Counted from the first letter of the stretch, positions 28,762-38,595 are shown. The stretch is 64,000 bases of DNA from Tatumella sp. JGM118 (GCF_018257515.1 NZ_JAERJR010000003.1:212090-276089), one strand, 5' to 3'. The notes: generated by a model not told the origin, from the sequence alone. Numbers and translations: made by a program.

Positions 28762-29505
28762 ATGTCCCTTCCCTCTTCCGCAGGTCAGCAATCGTCCCTT
28801 CTCCGTTCTCTCGGCTGGGTCAGACATAGCTTTTTACCTTCAGGTCAGCGTCCTCCCGATAACACGGCCTATGCTCTGCAGCGTCATACCGCCACCGTCT
28901 GTCCGGCAGAGAGTAACTTTCCCCCGAAGCAGTCGGTGGCGGATGCCTTGTTCAGCCATCACGGGCAACCGGTCGCCATCTATACTGCCGACTGTTTACC
29001 GGTACTTATCGCATCAGAAAAAACACATCAGGTGGCGGCAGCCCACGCAGGGCTGAAAGGTACGCTGGCCGGGATATTGCAACAGACCCTGAGACAGTTT
29101 TTTCAGGCGGGATCCACCGCCGCTGATCTTTTCGTGGCGATCGGCCCGGCGATAGGCCCCTGTTGCTATGAACTGGGTTTACCCCTGGTGGAAGAGATTA
29201 AAGCCTGCCGTTATGTCAGCGGGCCGCTCCCCGGCGCCTTTCACCCGGCGATAAATCCCCGCGCTCTGCGCCCGACCGCACCCTCCACACAGCCCGCTTT
29301 CTGGCTGGATTTACCGGCACTGGCCACCCGGATGTTACTGCAGGAAGGAATTGCGGCATCGCGGATCGATAACCTGAATCAGTGTACTTACTGTATGGCA
29401 GAACCGGGGGCCAGTTACCGGCGTAATACTCATACGGATGAAGGCTATCAGTTACGCTTTTCATGGATTGCCAGTGATTTACCCGCGCGGCCGCAGGCTG
29501 ACTGA
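28762..29505 (+). CDS. Laccase-domain (PgeF/YfiH-like) protein, shortened N-terminus
   Basis: The protein keeps the core PgeF motifs: the copper/zinc-binding Cys in YTADCLPVL, His in AAHAGLKG, IGPAIGPCCYE and a C-terminal SYRRNTHTDEGYQLRFSWI-like end. In this family PgeF hydrolyses a mis-made UDP-MurNAc with Ser in place of Ala; older names are polyphenol oxidase or laccase. The usual N-terminal segment (RxGGVSxxPYxSLNLG and what follows, about 40 residues) seems missing: the text jumps from VRHSFLPSGQRPP to ALQRHTATV. So this may be a specialised paralogue. AGGAA favours ATG 28762; earlier ATGs at 28723 and 28756 are possible. Single gene. Confidence 0.8.
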   Translation: MSLPSSAGQQSSLLRSLGWVRHSFLPSGQRPPDNTAYALQRHTATVCPAESNFPPKQSVADALFSHHGQPVAIYTADCLPVLIASEKTHQVAAAHAGLKGTLAGILQQTLRQFFQAGSTAADLFVAIGPAIGPCCYELGLPLVEEIKACRYVSGPLPGAFHPAINPRALRPTAPSTQPAFWLDLPALATRMLLQEGIAASRIDNLNQCTYCMAEPGASYRRNTHTDEGYQLRFSWIASDLPARPQAD

Positions 29506-29568
29506 CGACCAGAGAGAGCCACAGGAAACAGAAAGCAACGGACTACGAAGCAGATGCCGGCGTTAACA

Positions 29569-29852
29569 GAGGAATTGCGCTGTCGCTGCGCATCACTTAT
29601 TTCACCGGATATCGGGGTTTGCGGCACTATGCCGGATTCCACAGCAGGTATCGGGGTTCCCGGAGGAAATGCGCCTTCTCTGGCGCATCACTCATTTCAC
29701 CGGATATCGGAGTTTGCGGCACTATGCCGGACTGTACAGTAGTTATCGGGGGTCCCGGAGGAAATGCGCTTTCGCTGGCGCGTCACTTATTTCATCGAAT
29801 ATCGGGGTTTGCGGCACTATACCGGACAGCACAACAGGTATCGGGTTTTACA
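29569..29852. repeat. Three tandem copies of a 94-95-bp repeat
   Basis: Copies begin with GAGGAA(A/T)TGCGC at 29569, 29663 and 29758. Each contains a short hairpin (GCGC-loop-GCGC), then a shared stretch including CACTATRCCGGA and TATCGGGGTTTGCGG. Identity between copies looks near 85%. The array lies between the laccase-domain gene and rlmG, in a 490-base stretch without a convincing gene; apparent frames inside it are by-products of the repeat. I do not recognise the family. Confidence 0.9.
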
Positions 29853-29955
29853 GACGATACCGGCTTAAAGGGCTACGGCTTGGTCCCGGGACCCGGGCCC
29901 CGCAGAAAGGTGGCGGGAATTAAGCCTGAAAGCATGCGCAGAACGGGCCTGACGA

Positions 29956-29984
29956 CCGGTGGGCCACACTCAGTGGCCCACCGG
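29956..29984. terminator. Perfect 12-bp hairpin after rlmG
   Basis: CCGGTGGGCCAC (29956-29967) and its exact complement (29973-29984) surround ACTCA. It ends 12 bases before the rlmG stop codon region. No T-tract follows on either strand, so termination is likely but unproven. Confidence 0.55.
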
Positions 29985-29995
29985 TGACCTGCGGC

Positions 29996-31120
29996 TTAGC
30001 GGAGTTTAACGGAACGCAGCACGACAAATTTTGTATCAGAACCCACCACCTGGCAGTTACCGAAAAGCTTTTTCAGTTTTCGATCATGGTCAAGGTGACG
30101 GTTGGCAACAATCCTTAATTCCCCGCCGTATTGCAGGCAACGGAACGCATCACGGAACATCTGCCAGGCGACATGCTCCGTAATCGCATTTTGCTGATGG
30201 AAGGGCGGATTACATAACACCGCCGAATAGCTGTCCGGGGCGAAACCACTCAACACATTGTTCACCGTGAAACGGCAGCGGGAAAGCTCATGGGGCAGGT
30301 TCGTTTCCGCATTAATCTGTGCCGAGGCGACGGCCATCCAGGACTCATCCACAAAGTGAACATTAGCCTCAGGATTCTCCACCAGCGCTTTCAGGCCGAT
30401 CACGCCGTTACCACAGCCGAGGTCAATGATCTCCCCTTCCAGACCGCGAGGCAGGTGACGCATAAAGAAACGGGCACCGATATCCAGCGACTGACGGGAA
30501 AAAACATTCGCGTGGTTATGGATAATATACGGGGTGCCTTCCAGCGGCCACCGCTCGGCAACATCACGCGGGGTCATTTCTGCCACCGTGAAGCGACTGA
30601 AAATGAGTCGCGCTTTTTTCTTTGCCAGTGAGGTTTTTGTTTCGCCGATAATACGTTCAAACAGCGCCAGCGTGGAATTATGGATATCCTTCGCTTTCGC
30701 TCCGCCAATGATCACCGTGTCCGGCTGCAGCACATCACGCAACGTCCCGAGCTGGAATTCCAGCAGGGCCAGAGTTTTTGGCACTTTAATCAGCACAACC
30801 GCGGGGGTTAACGGCAGCGCTGTCATGCTATCGACAAAGGTGACATGACTTTCATCCAGGCCATTCAGTGCCAGATTCTGCTGTGCCGATTGCTGGCTAT
30901 TCAGTGAGTCGCTGATGTGCCAGACCTGACGCCCCTGATGGACCAGCGCACAGGTCAGCGCCCCGAAATTGTCGTTAAAGACAAACACCGGCCCCTGAGG
31001 TATCTCCTGCTGTAACAGATATTCATCTGCGGCATCCCAGGCCTGTAAAGCACTGTCATCGCCTGTCCGCGGAAAGCGTTGCAGGTTAAGTGAATAATCA
31101 CTCATTTCAAATAGGGTCAT
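29996..31120 (-). CDS. rlmG: 23S rRNA (guanine(1835)-N2)-methyltransferase
   Basis: The 374-residue protein matches E. coli RlmG (YgjO): an inactive N-terminal methyltransferase-like half (about 1-190) and an active C-terminal half with the AdoMet motif [15 protein letters not shown] and the catalytic NPPFHQQ. It methylates G1835 of 23S rRNA. GGAG lies 9 bases before ATG 31120; an internal ATG at 31105 has no such site. It lies near alx, as in E. coli, with a ClC channel gene between. Confidence 0.95.
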   Translation of the reverse strand: MTLFEMSDYSLNLQRFPRTGDDSALQAWDAADEYLLQQEIPQGPVFVFNDNFGALTCALVHQGRQVWHISDSLNSQQSAQQNLALNGLDESHVTFVDSMTALPLTPAVVLIKVPKTLALLEFQLGTLRDVLQPDTVIIGGAKAKDIHNSTLALFERIIGETKTSLAKKKARLIFSRFTVAEMTPRDVAERWPLEGTPYIIHNHANVFSRQSLDIGARFFMRHLPRGLEGEIIDLGCGNGVIGLKALVENPEANVHFVDESWMAVASAQINAETNLPHELSRCRFTVNNVLSGFAPDSYSAVLCNPPFHQQNAITEHVAWQMFRDAFRCLQYGGELRIVANRHLDHDRKLKKLFGNCQVVGSDTKFVVLRSVKLR

Positions 31121-31223
31121 GATATCTCCGGCACGGGTCTGGCAAACAGGGGCTTCTGAAAAGGGGCGCAGTTATACTGGCTTTAGCCGATAAACCCAAC
31201 CGCAAAGACCGGTTCCGGCTGGC

Positions 31224-32912
31224 TCAGATAAAGGCTCCGGCTTTACGGACCAGACTGGTTTTCGTCAGCGCCCCCAGGAAATAGCGCCCGGTATCATCAC
31301 TCAGTACCGGCAGACGCTCTAACGTGACCTTCTCAAAGGCCTCCCAGCCTTCCCGCAGGCTCTGTCCCTGGCAGACATACGGAAACTCGTTATCCATCAC
31401 GGTACTGACCGGAGAGTCTGAGGTGATCTTCTGGGAAAGCACACTGGCTGCGATTTCATGAATAGAAACCACCCCCAGAAAGCGCCCGCTTTCATTGATG
31501 ACATAGACGTAGCGTTCACGCTTCAGTGTACTGATCGCCAGAGCATCACTGACCGGGGTTCCCGGCAAAATAGCCGCCCCGGGGATGATCAGTTCAGCAA
31601 TCGAGGTGTTATCAAAATCAAACTTCGCTTCGGCACGGGAAAAGTGGGTAGCGATCAGCGGATAAGTCACGGCGGACTGCAGGCGATAGGTCACCATCGT
31701 GGCCAGTACCGTGGCTATCATCAACGGGAACAGCAGGCTGCTGTTCAGGGTCATTTCCATCACCATCAGCATCGCCATTAACGGTGCCTGGCTGATAGCC
31801 GCCAGCACGGCCCCCATCCCCACGGCCGCGTAAAGCCAGCCAGGCTGTGTGCCAAACCCGAGGTGTACCGTCAGCACCGTAAACATTGCCCCCACCAGCG
31901 CCCCTATCAGTAATGAAGGCGTAAACATGCCCCCGACCGCAGAAGAGCCGACGGAGCAACAGGTCGCCAGCAATTTTAACACCAGCACCAGCAACAGCCC
32001 GGACAACAGGTAGTGACCGCGAAAGATATTGACGATCACCTCATAGCCATTTCCCAGAATATCCGTGGACAGTATGGCTAACAGGCCCACAGCGATCCCC
32101 CCGCTCGCCAGCCGGTAAGGCAGACGGGTGATCCGGGAAAACTGTTTTTTACTGTAGCCGGTCAGGGTGATAAATCCGGCCCCGGCCAGGCCGCCGATAC
32201 AGCCAATCGCCGCCACCGTCACGACGCTGGCAATACTGACATCGAACTGTACCTCAGCCAGCGGATAGAGGGCTGATCGGTCACCGAGCCACCACAGGGT
32301 CATTACCGAGACGGCGGCTGAAATCACCAGCGGGATCAACCGCTGCAAGGCGGAGATACCAAAAGCCACTTCGGCGACAAAAATCGCAGAGGCCAGCGGT
32401 GCATGGTAAACCGAAGCCAGACCGGCAGCCGCAGCCATCGCCACAACATCACTGTTTTTCAGCAAGGTCGCGGCGGGCAGAAAACGACCGATAATACTGC
32501 CGCACAGTGCCGCTAACTGGACCATCGGTCCTTCTTTCCCTATGGAGGCCCCACTGGAAATACTGGCGATCGACGAGAGTGCCCGAAACAACGAGGTACG
32601 CGTAGGAACGGCATCCAGCCTGGCATTGATGACATCCAGATAGTCGGTATTAATACGCTGTTTTTTCTCTAATCTGACCGCATATTGCAGGAAGATACCG
32701 GCTATCAGTCCCCCGCCCCCCACAATCAGTGGCCAGCAGTACCAGGGCCAGGCATGCATCGCCAGAGTGATATCATCACTACGCCCGAACAGCAGGCGAT
32801 TGAAAAAATCAAGGGTATGACGAAAAGCCAGCGTAACCATCGCGCCGGCGAATCCGACCGGAATCGCTATCAGTAGTGCCATCCATCGGAGTGCGTGCTT
32901 ACCTTCTTTCAC
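31224..32912 (-). CDS. ClC-family chloride channel/transporter with CBS domains
   Basis: About 562 residues if started at GTG 32912 (CAGGA upstream); a TTG at 32972 would add 20 residues without a site. The membrane part (to about residue 420) shows ClC signatures: SSGASIGKEGPMVQLAA, with the gating Glu that marks proton-coupled exchangers, and SSAVGGMFTPSLLIGA. The C-terminus holds a pair of CBS domains (from about 430), which E. coli ClcA and ClcB lack; such domains often bind adenine nucleotides. It lies between rlmG and the riboswitch-alx unit, transcribed with rlmG but 100 bases apart. Confidence 0.88.
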   Translation of the reverse strand: MKEGKHALRWMALLIAIPVGFAGAMVTLAFRHTLDFFNRLLFGRSDDITLAMHAWPWYCWPLIVGGGGLIAGIFLQYAVRLEKKQRINTDYLDVINARLDAVPTRTSLFRALSSIASISSGASIGKEGPMVQLAALCGSIIGRFLPAATLLKNSDVVAMAAAAGLASVYHAPLASAIFVAEVAFGISALQRLIPLVISAAVSVMTLWWLGDRSALYPLAEVQFDVSIASVVTVAAIGCIGGLAGAGFITLTGYSKKQFSRITRLPYRLASGGIAVGLLAILSTDILGNGYEVIVNIFRGHYLLSGLLLVLVLKLLATCCSVGSSAVGGMFTPSLLIGALVGAMFTVLTVHLGFGTQPGWLYAAVGMGAVLAAISQAPLMAMLMVMEMTLNSSLLFPLMIATVLATMVTYRLQSAVTYPLIATHFSRAEAKFDFDNTSIAELIIPGAAILPGTPVSDALAISTLKRERYVYVINESGRFLGVVSIHEIAASVLSQKITSDSPVSTVMDNEFPYVCQGQSLREGWEAFEKVTLERLPVLSDDTGRYFLGALTKTSLVRKAGAFI

Positions 32913-33077
32913 TGAGTATCCTGGGCCGGGAGGGAGAACCGCTATGATAAAACTGTCGCCCGCCGGAGGCAATCGGCTCTGTTTACCGCAATTAAGTGAA
33001 CAGATTTATCAGAATGTTTCATTTTATTTCTTTTTTACTTGAATTTATGCCTGATCCCTCCTAGCCTGTAGAAAGCA

Positions 33078-33206
33078 AAGGGGAGTAACTTAAAAGCCGG
33101 CTGATCGTCATTACGTTGTGTATAACAACCGGTCGCCGCGCAACCCGGAAATCCGGTGTTGCAAGTGAGACCTTGCCGGAAGGTAAGGTTTGCCTGTCAC
33201 ACCACA
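33078..33206 (+). ncRNA. yybP-ykoY (manganese) riboswitch before alx
   Basis: The leader has the conserved elements of this class: GGGGAGTAAC (33080-33089) on the 5' side and GTGAGACCTTGCCGG followed by AAGGTAAGGTTTGCC on the 3' side, with variable hairpins between. In E. coli the same element upstream of alx is known as PRE and responds to manganese and alkaline pH. It is followed by a terminator-like hairpin, so control may combine termination and translation. The 342-base gap before alx is otherwise empty. Confidence 0.9.
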
Positions 33207-33207
33207 G

Positions 33208-33241
33208 CGGCTGATATCTTCTGATCTCAGCCGTTTTTTTT
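33208..33241 (+). terminator. Riboswitch expression-platform terminator
   Basis: CGGCTGA / TCAGCCG (33208-33214 and 33227-33233) followed by eight T residues, just 13 bases before the alx start. It is placed to stop transcription unless the riboswitch opens it. Confidence 0.85.
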
Positions 33242-33254
33242 CGGGGAAAACATT

Positions 33255-34217
33255 ATGCACAGCGTGGGTAACCCACTCCTCTGGGGCAGTTTTATCGTAG
33301 TTGTCGTGATCATGCTGTTAGTTGATCTTCGCTTACAGGGTCGCCGCGATCGTGCCGGTATGACGGTCAGACAGGCCGCCCTCTGGTCCGTTGTCTGGGT
33401 CGCCCTTTCATTGTTGTTCAGTGCCGCATTGTGGTGGTATTTACGGGAACATGCAGGTCCGGCGGTTGCCTCTTCGCAAACCCTGGCCTTTCTCACCGGA
33501 TATGTGCTGGAGAAAGCACTGGCGGTAGATAACGTATTCGTCTGGCTTATGTTATTCAATTATTTTGCTATTCCGGCCGCCCTGCAACAACGGGTCCTGG
33601 TGTACGGTGTTCTGGGTGCCATCGTACTGCGTACCGCCATGATTTTTGCCGGCAGCTGGCTGGTGAGTGAGTTCAGCTGGATCCTTTATCTGTTCGGTGC
33701 CTTCCTGGTGATCACCGGGGTCAGGATGGCGATCCCTTCCGACGAAGCAGCAGACAGCAGCACAGAAAAGCCGGTCGTCCGCTGGTTACGCCGCCATATA
33801 CGTATGACAGAATCCCTGGAGGGTGAACGCTTTTTTGTTAAACGCCAGGGGCTCAGGTATGCCACTCCCCTGTTTCTGGCCCTGATCATGGTGGAGTTCA
33901 GTGATGTTATTTTTGCGGTAGACAGTATTCCGGCTATTTTCGCCGTCACGACCGACCCTTTCATCGTACTGACCTCAAATCTGTTCGCCATCCTCGGTCT
34001 GAGGGCCATGTATTTTATGCTGGCAGGGGTTGCTGAGCGGTTCTCATTACTGAAGTATGGCCTGGCCGTGATCCTGGTCTTTATCGGCATAAAAATGCTG
34101 CTGCTGGAGGTTTATCATATTCCGACCGCAGTATCCCTGACGGTGGTTGCCGCCATCCTGCTGATCACCCTGGGCATAAATCATCTGAAAAACCGTCAGA
34201 TGGCGCACAAGCTATAA
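33255..34217 (+). CDS. alx: TerC-family membrane protein Alx
   Basis: The 320-residue protein has about nine membrane segments and the TerC family's paired acidic motifs ([14 protein letters not shown] and [20 protein letters not shown]). E. coli Alx is a manganese exporter-type protein induced in alkali. The start ATG 33255 directly follows the riboswitch terminator. Role in lowering cytoplasmic Mn is inferred from the family and riboswitch. It is a single gene; a short G-run/C-run hairpin (34234-34252) lies downstream without a T-tract. Confidence 0.94.
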   Translation: MHSVGNPLLWGSFIVVVVIMLLVDLRLQGRRDRAGMTVRQAALWSVVWVALSLLFSAALWWYLREHAGPAVASSQTLAFLTGYVLEKALAVDNVFVWLMLFNYFAIPAALQQRVLVYGVLGAIVLRTAMIFAGSWLVSEFSWILYLFGAFLVITGVRMAIPSDEAADSSTEKPVVRWLRRHIRMTESLEGERFFVKRQGLRYATPLFLALIMVEFSDVIFAVDSIPAIFAVTTDPFIVLTSNLFAILGLRAMYFMLAGVAERFSLLKYGLAVILVFIGIKMLLLEVYHIPTAVSLTVVAAILLITLGINHLKNRQMAHKL

Positions 34218-34461
34218 CGAAACAATATCCCAAAGGGGGGTGAAAACCCCCTCAAATCCTTCATGTAAAAATCAATCTGCATGATTTACCGCTAACAAGC
34301 GCACACCTGAAGATATTTTCACACTGGCTGCAGAATCTGGCGGTCTGATTTCTTCTTTATTATGTATATCTTTTACTTATACTTGCCCGCGACCCATTAT
34401 TTTCAGTGACGCTAACCACGTCAGGAAAATGAGAATTCCTTAAAAAATAAGTAAATATTAT

Positions 34462-35730
34462 ATGATTAAAAAAAATAACAAACTGATGCTCTGGCTGAGC
34501 TCAGGTAATCTGATTGGACAGATCATTGCGGGTTTGCTGGCGGGTATTTTGCTGGCAGCGGTGTCAAAAGAAAGTGCACGCGACGTCGGGTTACTGGGTG
34601 AACTCTTTGTTCATGCCTTAAAAGCCGTTGCCCCGATACTGGTGCTGGTACTGGTGATCTCGTCGATCGCCAACCATGCTCAGGGGCAGAAAACGAATAT
34701 CAAACCGATCGCTATTCTTTATCTGCTCAGTACCTTCTTTGCTGCGGTGGTGGCCGTGGTTGCCAGTTTCCACTTCCCTCAGGTATTAAGCCTGACCGAT
34801 GTCCATCAGGGAGTCACTCCGCCCCGGGGCATTGAGGAGATCCTGCGCGGCTTACTGCTTAGTGTGGTCGTTAACCCGTTTGACGCACTGCTGAACGCTA
34901 ATTATATCGGTATTCTGGTCTGGGCTATCGGCCTGGGCCTTGCTTTCCGGCACAGCAGTGATACCACCCGACAGGTGCTGAATGATATGTCTTCTGCGGT
35001 CACCTGGCTGGTACGTAAGGTGATCCGCTGTGCTCCGCTGGGTATTTTTGGGCTGGTCGCCTCGGTGCTGGCCACCAACGGCTTCTCTGCATTGTGGAGC
35101 TATGCGACCTTACTGTCTGTGCTCCTGGGCTGTATGCTGTTTATGGCACTGGTCGTCAACCCGTTACTGGTCTTCTGGAAAATTCGCCGCAACCCTTATC
35201 CGCTGGTGTTCTTATGCCTGCGGGAAAGTGGTGTAACTGCATTTTTCACCCGCAGCTCCGCCGCCAATATTCCGGTAAATATGGCGATTGCCAGGCGCCT
35301 GAATCTGGATGAAGACACCTATTCCGTCTCGATTCCGCTGGGAGCCAATATCAGTATGGCAGGTGCCTCTGTCACCATCACCGTGATGACCCTGGCGGCG
35401 GTACATACCCTGAACATCGCTGTCGATTTACCGACGGCGGTCGTCCTGAGCCTGGTGGCATCATTATGTGCCTGCGGAGCTTCCGGAGTCGCTGGTGGTT
35501 CTCTGCTGTTAATCCCCGTGGCCTGTAATATGTTCGGGATCCCTAATGATATCGCCATGCAGGTCGTCGCCGTCGGGTTCCTAATCAGTGTGTTGCAGGA
35601 CTCTGCGGAAACTGCACTGAACTCTTCCACCGATATTCTGTTTACCGCCGCGGTCTGCCAGTCAGAAGCGATGAAAAAATCCGTCTCCGGAACGGCTGAA
35701 AGCCCGGAACGCCAGGCGTCGGTCAGATAA
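34462..35730 (+). CDS. sstT: Serine/threonine:sodium symporter
   Basis: The 422-residue inner-membrane protein belongs to the dicarboxylate/amino acid:cation symporter family. It matches E. coli Sst[20 protein letters not shown] and [21 protein letters not shown] form the re-entrant substrate site, and [21 protein letters not shown] ends the conserved core (each read in parts). It imports serine and threonine with Na+. The order alx-sstT-yqjA is similar to E. coli. It starts at ATG 34462 after an AT-rich leader and has its own promoter region. Confidence 0.95.
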   Translation: MIKKNNKLMLWLSSGNLIGQIIAGLLAGILLAAVSKESARDVGLLGELFVHALKAVAPILVLVLVISSIANHAQGQKTNIKPIAILYLLSTFFAAVVAVVASFHFPQVLSLTDVHQGVTPPRGIEEILRGLLLSVVVNPFDALLNANYIGILVWAIGLGLAFRHSSDTTRQVLNDMSSAVTWLVRKVIRCAPLGIFGLVASVLATNGFSALWSYATLLSVLLGCMLFMALVVNPLLVFWKIRRNPYPLVFLCLRESGVTAFFTRSSAANIPVNMAIARRLNLDEDTYSVSIPLGANISMAGASVTITVMTLAAVHTLNIAVDLPTAVVLSLVASLCACGASGVAGGSLLLIPVACNMFGIPNDIAMQVVAVGFLISVLQDSAETALNSSTDILFTAAVCQSEAMKKSVSGTAESPERQASVR

Positions 35731-35868
35731 TGGTCTGAGACGGTGCGGGATCTCTTCCGCGCCGTCACGGTACCCCTCTTTGCACTCGCCACCGTTTCCC
35801 GGCTTTACCGGCAAGACTTCTCTGCACGGCAGAGCCACGGAGAATGTCAGTCCGTGTAAATATCCTTT

Positions 35869-35915
35869 TTTAATCGCGCAGAACAGGTAAAACTCTGTGC
35901 CTCTGCGCGATTAAA
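35869..35915. terminator. 14-bp perfect inverted repeat downstream of sstT
   Basis: TTTAATCGCGCAGA (35869-35882) and its exact complement (35902-35915) flank 19 bases that can pair further (ACAG / CTGT). It lies about 140 bases after sstT in a 348-base gap that otherwise shows no gene. No T-tract follows; a bidirectional or attenuator role is possible. Confidence 0.5.
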
Positions 35916-36078
35916 CTTACTGCCCTTACTTATTTTTTGTTACAATTATTTGCTGTTATCCTTCCCCGGATAACAGTGGTGAAGTGTTCAGAAGTCACCT
36001 CATTGCCCTTCCGGGTTTTCCGGAATGCGTTATCTTTAAGACTTCTTCCGGAATATTAATGATGGTCAGGAACAGTTA

Positions 36079-36750
36079 ATGGATACCTTACACGCCCTAC
36101 TGCACGCACTCTGGCAACAGGATTTTGAAACGCTCGCCGATCCTTCTCTGGTATGGGCTATTTATGGCATTTTATTTATCATTTTATTCCTGGAAAATGG
36201 CCTGCTGCCTGCGGCATTTTTACCGGGCGATAGCCTGCTCATCCTGGTCGGCGTGTTGATCGCAAAAGGGACCATGGGCTTCCCGATGACCCTGTTTATC
36301 CTCACCGTTGCGGCAAGTCTGGGGTGCTGGGTCAGCTATATTCAGGGGCGATGGCTGGGCAATACGCCGCTGGTCAGGAAGTGGCTGTCTCACCTTCCGG
36401 CACAATATCACCAGCGGGCGCATGCACTTTTTCACCGGCACGGATTATCTGCATTACTGATCGGCCGTTTCATTGCCTTTGTCCGCACATTGCTGCCAAC
36501 CATTGCGGGTATTTCCGGACTGAGCAGCGCCCGGTTCCAGTTTTTTAACTGGTTTAGCGGATTACTCTGGGTTGTTATCCTGACCTGCGCCGGCTTCGCC
36601 CTCGGTAAAACCCCCTTATTCCAGAAGTATGAAGATCAGCTGATGTTTTGTCTGATGCTGTTACCTCTGGTGTTGCTGGTTTTTGGTCTGTTCGGCTCGT
36701 TGTATGTTCTGTGGCGTAAACGTTCTCAGCAAGGCGGGAAATCTCTGTAA
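36079..36750 (+). CDS. yqjA: DedA-family membrane protein YqjA
   Basis: The 223-residue inner-membrane protein has the DedA pattern: [16 protein letters not shown] (residues 40-55), the [16 protein letters not shown] motif with essential Arg residues, and several membrane helices. E. coli YqjA and YghB are needed for membrane proton-motive force, alkaline growth and drug resistance, and DedA proteins are proposed lipid carriers. ATG 36079 follows a short leader. Its stop overlaps the mzrA start (TAATG), as in E. coli. Confidence 0.95.
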   Translation: MDTLHALLHALWQQDFETLADPSLVWAIYGILFIILFLENGLLPAAFLPGDSLLILVGVLIAKGTMGFPMTLFILTVAASLGCWVSYIQGRWLGNTPLVRKWLSHLPAQYHQRAHALFHRHGLSALLIGRFIAFVRTLLPTIAGISGLSSARFQFFNWFSGLLWVVILTCAGFALGKTPLFQKYEDQLMFCLMLLPLVLLVFGLFGSLYVLWRKRSQQGGKSL

Positions 36751-37070
36751 TGTCCCGCCAAACGCTGTTCTCCAGGTATCGGCTGCTCCCTTTTATCGTG
36801 ATCGTCGCGTTGATTATCCTCGCGACGATACGGCTGATGCCTGGCATGGTCGTGAGTGACCCGGTCGTACGGATTATGGTGACCCATAAAGGGATGAGCC
36901 TGCCGGATGGTTTCTTTCTTTACCAGCAGCTCACCGCCAGAGGGATCACGATAAAAAGTATTACCCCGGGCCCTGATAGTCTGGTGATCCACCTGGAAAA
37001 TGAAGAGCAGCAACTGGCTGCCCGGCGTATCCTTAGTCACATCTTATCGGCAGGGTATATCACGGCCTGA
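36750..37070 (+). CDS. mzrA: EnvZ/OmpR modulator MzrA
   Basis: The 106-residue protein has one N-terminal membrane segment (about 13-33) and a periplasmic domain (SLPDGFFLYQQLTARGITIKS). E. coli MzrA binds the sensor EnvZ and links Cpx stress to OmpR. Its start overlaps the yqjA stop by one base, so translation is coupled. Size and position are as in E. coli. Confidence 0.92.
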   Translation: MSRQTLFSRYRLLPFIVIVALIILATIRLMPGMVVSDPVVRIMVTHKGMSLPDGFFLYQQLTARGITIKSITPGPDSLVIHLENEEQQLAARRILSHILSAGYITA

Positions 37071-37126
37071 CCCGGCGGCAGCATGCCGGAAAGAGGCGCT
37101 TTCTTTATTTCCTCTCTGCCCTGACT

Positions 37127-37155
37127 TTGAACTTTCTGCCAGGGCTATCTATACT
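37127..37155 (+). promoter_or_regulatory. Sigma-70-type promoter for yqjC-yqjDEK
   Basis: TTGAAC (37127-37132) and TATACT (37150-37155) are 17 bases apart, an optimal spacing. RNA would start near 37162, about 78 bases before yqjC. In E. coli this operon is expressed in stationary phase, so RpoS may also use it. Confidence 0.65.
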
Positions 37156-37239
37156 CAGATAACTAAGTAAAACAGTCAGGTAAATTTGCAGTGACATCAC
37201 ACAGATGTCATGCACTTAGGCCCGGGATAAGAGATCCTG

Positions 37240-37485
37240 ATGAAGAGCGTAGATGGTCTGCTAATTGTGCTGATGATATTACCGGTCACTGCCGGTGCCC
37301 GCGGGACCCACTGTCCGCGATACCCTCAGGACAACATTAACAACATTGAGTATGAAATCTCACTGGCGAGGCAGCATCACAATCAGCACAGGATCGACGG
37401 CCTGAAACAGGCATTAGCCGGAATTCAGCGCCAGTGCTCCCGCAGCAAGGTCACCCGTGCTGCGCCACACCCGGCATCGCCCTGA
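37240..37485 (+). CDS. yqjC: DUF1090 periplasmic protein YqjC
   Basis: An 81-residue protein with a signal peptide (LLIVLMILPVTAGARG) and the family motif NIEYEISLARQHHNQHRIDGLKQAL in the middle, which predicts a helical hairpin. It matches the first two thirds of E. coli YqjC (122 residues) and ends early after a short Ala/Pro tail, so this version lacks the C-terminal helix. Function unknown. It is first in the yqjCDEK run, 111 bases before yqjD. Confidence 0.85.
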   Translation: MKSVDGLLIVLMILPVTAGARGTHCPRYPQDNINNIEYEISLARQHHNQHRIDGLKQALAGIQRQCSRSKVTRAAPHPASP

Positions 37486-37596
37486 TAACGCAGAAACAGA
37501 GACCCTTTTTCTGCGGTTTGAAAAGTCTCTTTTAAGTGCCTGTGTGCTTTTCTCCGCCCGGCGGAGCCAACCAACATCTTTCAGAAGGAGTTTTAT

Positions 37597-37902
37597 ATGG
37601 CTGATATTCCATCTTCAAAGGATCTGCGTGCTGAACTGTCTGCCCTGGCGGACACACTGGAAGAAGTACTGAGCGGGGCCAGTGATAAATCAAAATCTGA
37701 AGTCGATAAGTTACATAAAAAAGCACGGGCAACATTAGACTCGACCCGGGAAAGCCTGGGGGAATCCGGTCAGCAGCTCAGTAAAACCACCCGTGAAGCG
37801 GCACAAAAAGCCCATGAATATGTCAGCGACAATCCATGGCACGGCGTCGGGATCGGTGCGGCGATTGGTGTGGTCTTCGGTATTCTTATCTCGCGTCGAT
37901 AA
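37597..37902 (+). CDS. yqjD: ElaB/YqjD family ribosome-associated membrane protein
   Basis: The 101-residue protein has a long charged helix (LRAELSALADTLEEVLSG onward) and a C-terminal membrane segment with the family signature HEYVSDNPWHGVGIGAA and a final ISRR. E. coli YqjD tethers ribosomes to the inner membrane in stationary phase. A strong site AGAAGGAG precedes ATG 37597. It is followed after two bases by yqjE. Confidence 0.94.
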   Translation: MADIPSSKDLRAELSALADTLEEVLSGASDKSKSEVDKLHKKARATLDSTRESLGESGQQLSKTTREAAQKAHEYVSDNPWHGVGIGAAIGVVFGILISRR

Positions 37903-37904
37903 TT

Positions 37905-38303
37905 ATGGATAATCATTCACCGAACGAAGGTCCGGGAAAAGGCCTTATCAATGTCGGCCAGCGCATGGTCACGACCCTGGTCAGTATTGTAGAGACCAGG
38001 GTTCGTCTGGCAATTGTCGAGTTAGAAGAGGAAAAGGCGAATCTGATCCAGATGTTGCTGATGGTCGGATTAACCATGCTTTTTACAGCGTTCGGACTGA
38101 TGAGTTTGATGATCCTGGTTATCGTTGCTGTAGAGCCTCAATATCGTCTGATGGCAATTGCTGTTACCACCGGGGTGCTGTTTGCTCTGGCACTGATACT
38201 GGGTATCTGGGTCATTGTTAAATCCCGGCGTTCGACCTTGCTGAGCAGTTCCCGTGAAGAACTTTCCACGGATCGTAAGCTACTGGAGGAGCGTCAGTCA
38301 TGA
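37905..38303 (+). CDS. yqjE: Phage holin-family/DUF1469 inner-membrane protein YqjE
   Basis: The 132-residue protein has two membrane segments (about 48-72 and 80-108) separated by a short VEPQYR loop and preceded by an amphipathic helix (VETRVRLAIVELEEEKANL). I start at ATG 37905, two bases after the yqjD stop; an upstream frame start lies inside yqjD. Its stop overlaps yqjK by four bases (ATGA). Function unknown; it travels with yqjD and yqjK. Confidence 0.92.
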   Translation: MDNHSPNEGPGKGLINVGQRMVTTLVSIVETRVRLAIVELEEEKANLIQMLLMVGLTMLFTAFGLMSLMILVIVAVEPQYRLMAIAVTTGVLFALALILGIWVIVKSRRSTLLSSSREELSTDRKLLEERQS

Positions 38304-38584
38304 GCCGTCGCGATATAGAACGACGTAAAAATGCCCTGCTGGTTCTGGTTCAGCAACAACGGCTGGATTTAAAAGCCTGCGAGCGTGACTGGTATCAGGG
38401 GACTGCCCGGTATGACACTCTGTGGCATACCGTCGTAGGATTACGCCGTTATATTGCGATCGGTAGCGGACTGGCGGCGGTCTGGTCTATGCGCCATCCT
38501 GCGTTTATTGTCCGCTGGGCCAAGCGTGGGTTCGGTTTATGGAGCAGCTGGCGGATGATCCGTAAAGCGCTGCCACGGCGCTAA
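38300..38584 (+). CDS. yqjK: YqjK-like protein
   Basis: A 94-residue basic protein. The start overlaps yqjE by four bases. It has the family's opening (SRRDIERRKNALL), a central WYQGTARYDTLWH stretch and a weakly hydrophobic segment (YIAIGSGLAAVWSM), ending ALPRR. Function unknown; last gene of the yqjCDEK operon. Confidence 0.9.
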   Translation: MSRRDIERRKNALLVLVQQQRLDLKACERDWYQGTARYDTLWHTVVGLRRYIAIGSGLAAVWSMRHPAFIVRWAKRGFGLWSSWRMIRKALPRR

Positions 38585-38595
38585 TAAGCGACTCT

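Noticed and set aside
29619-29987. Repetitive plus-strand frame in the 95-bp array
   Set aside because: A by-product of the tandem repeat; it has no ribosome site, and the three copies read in different frames.
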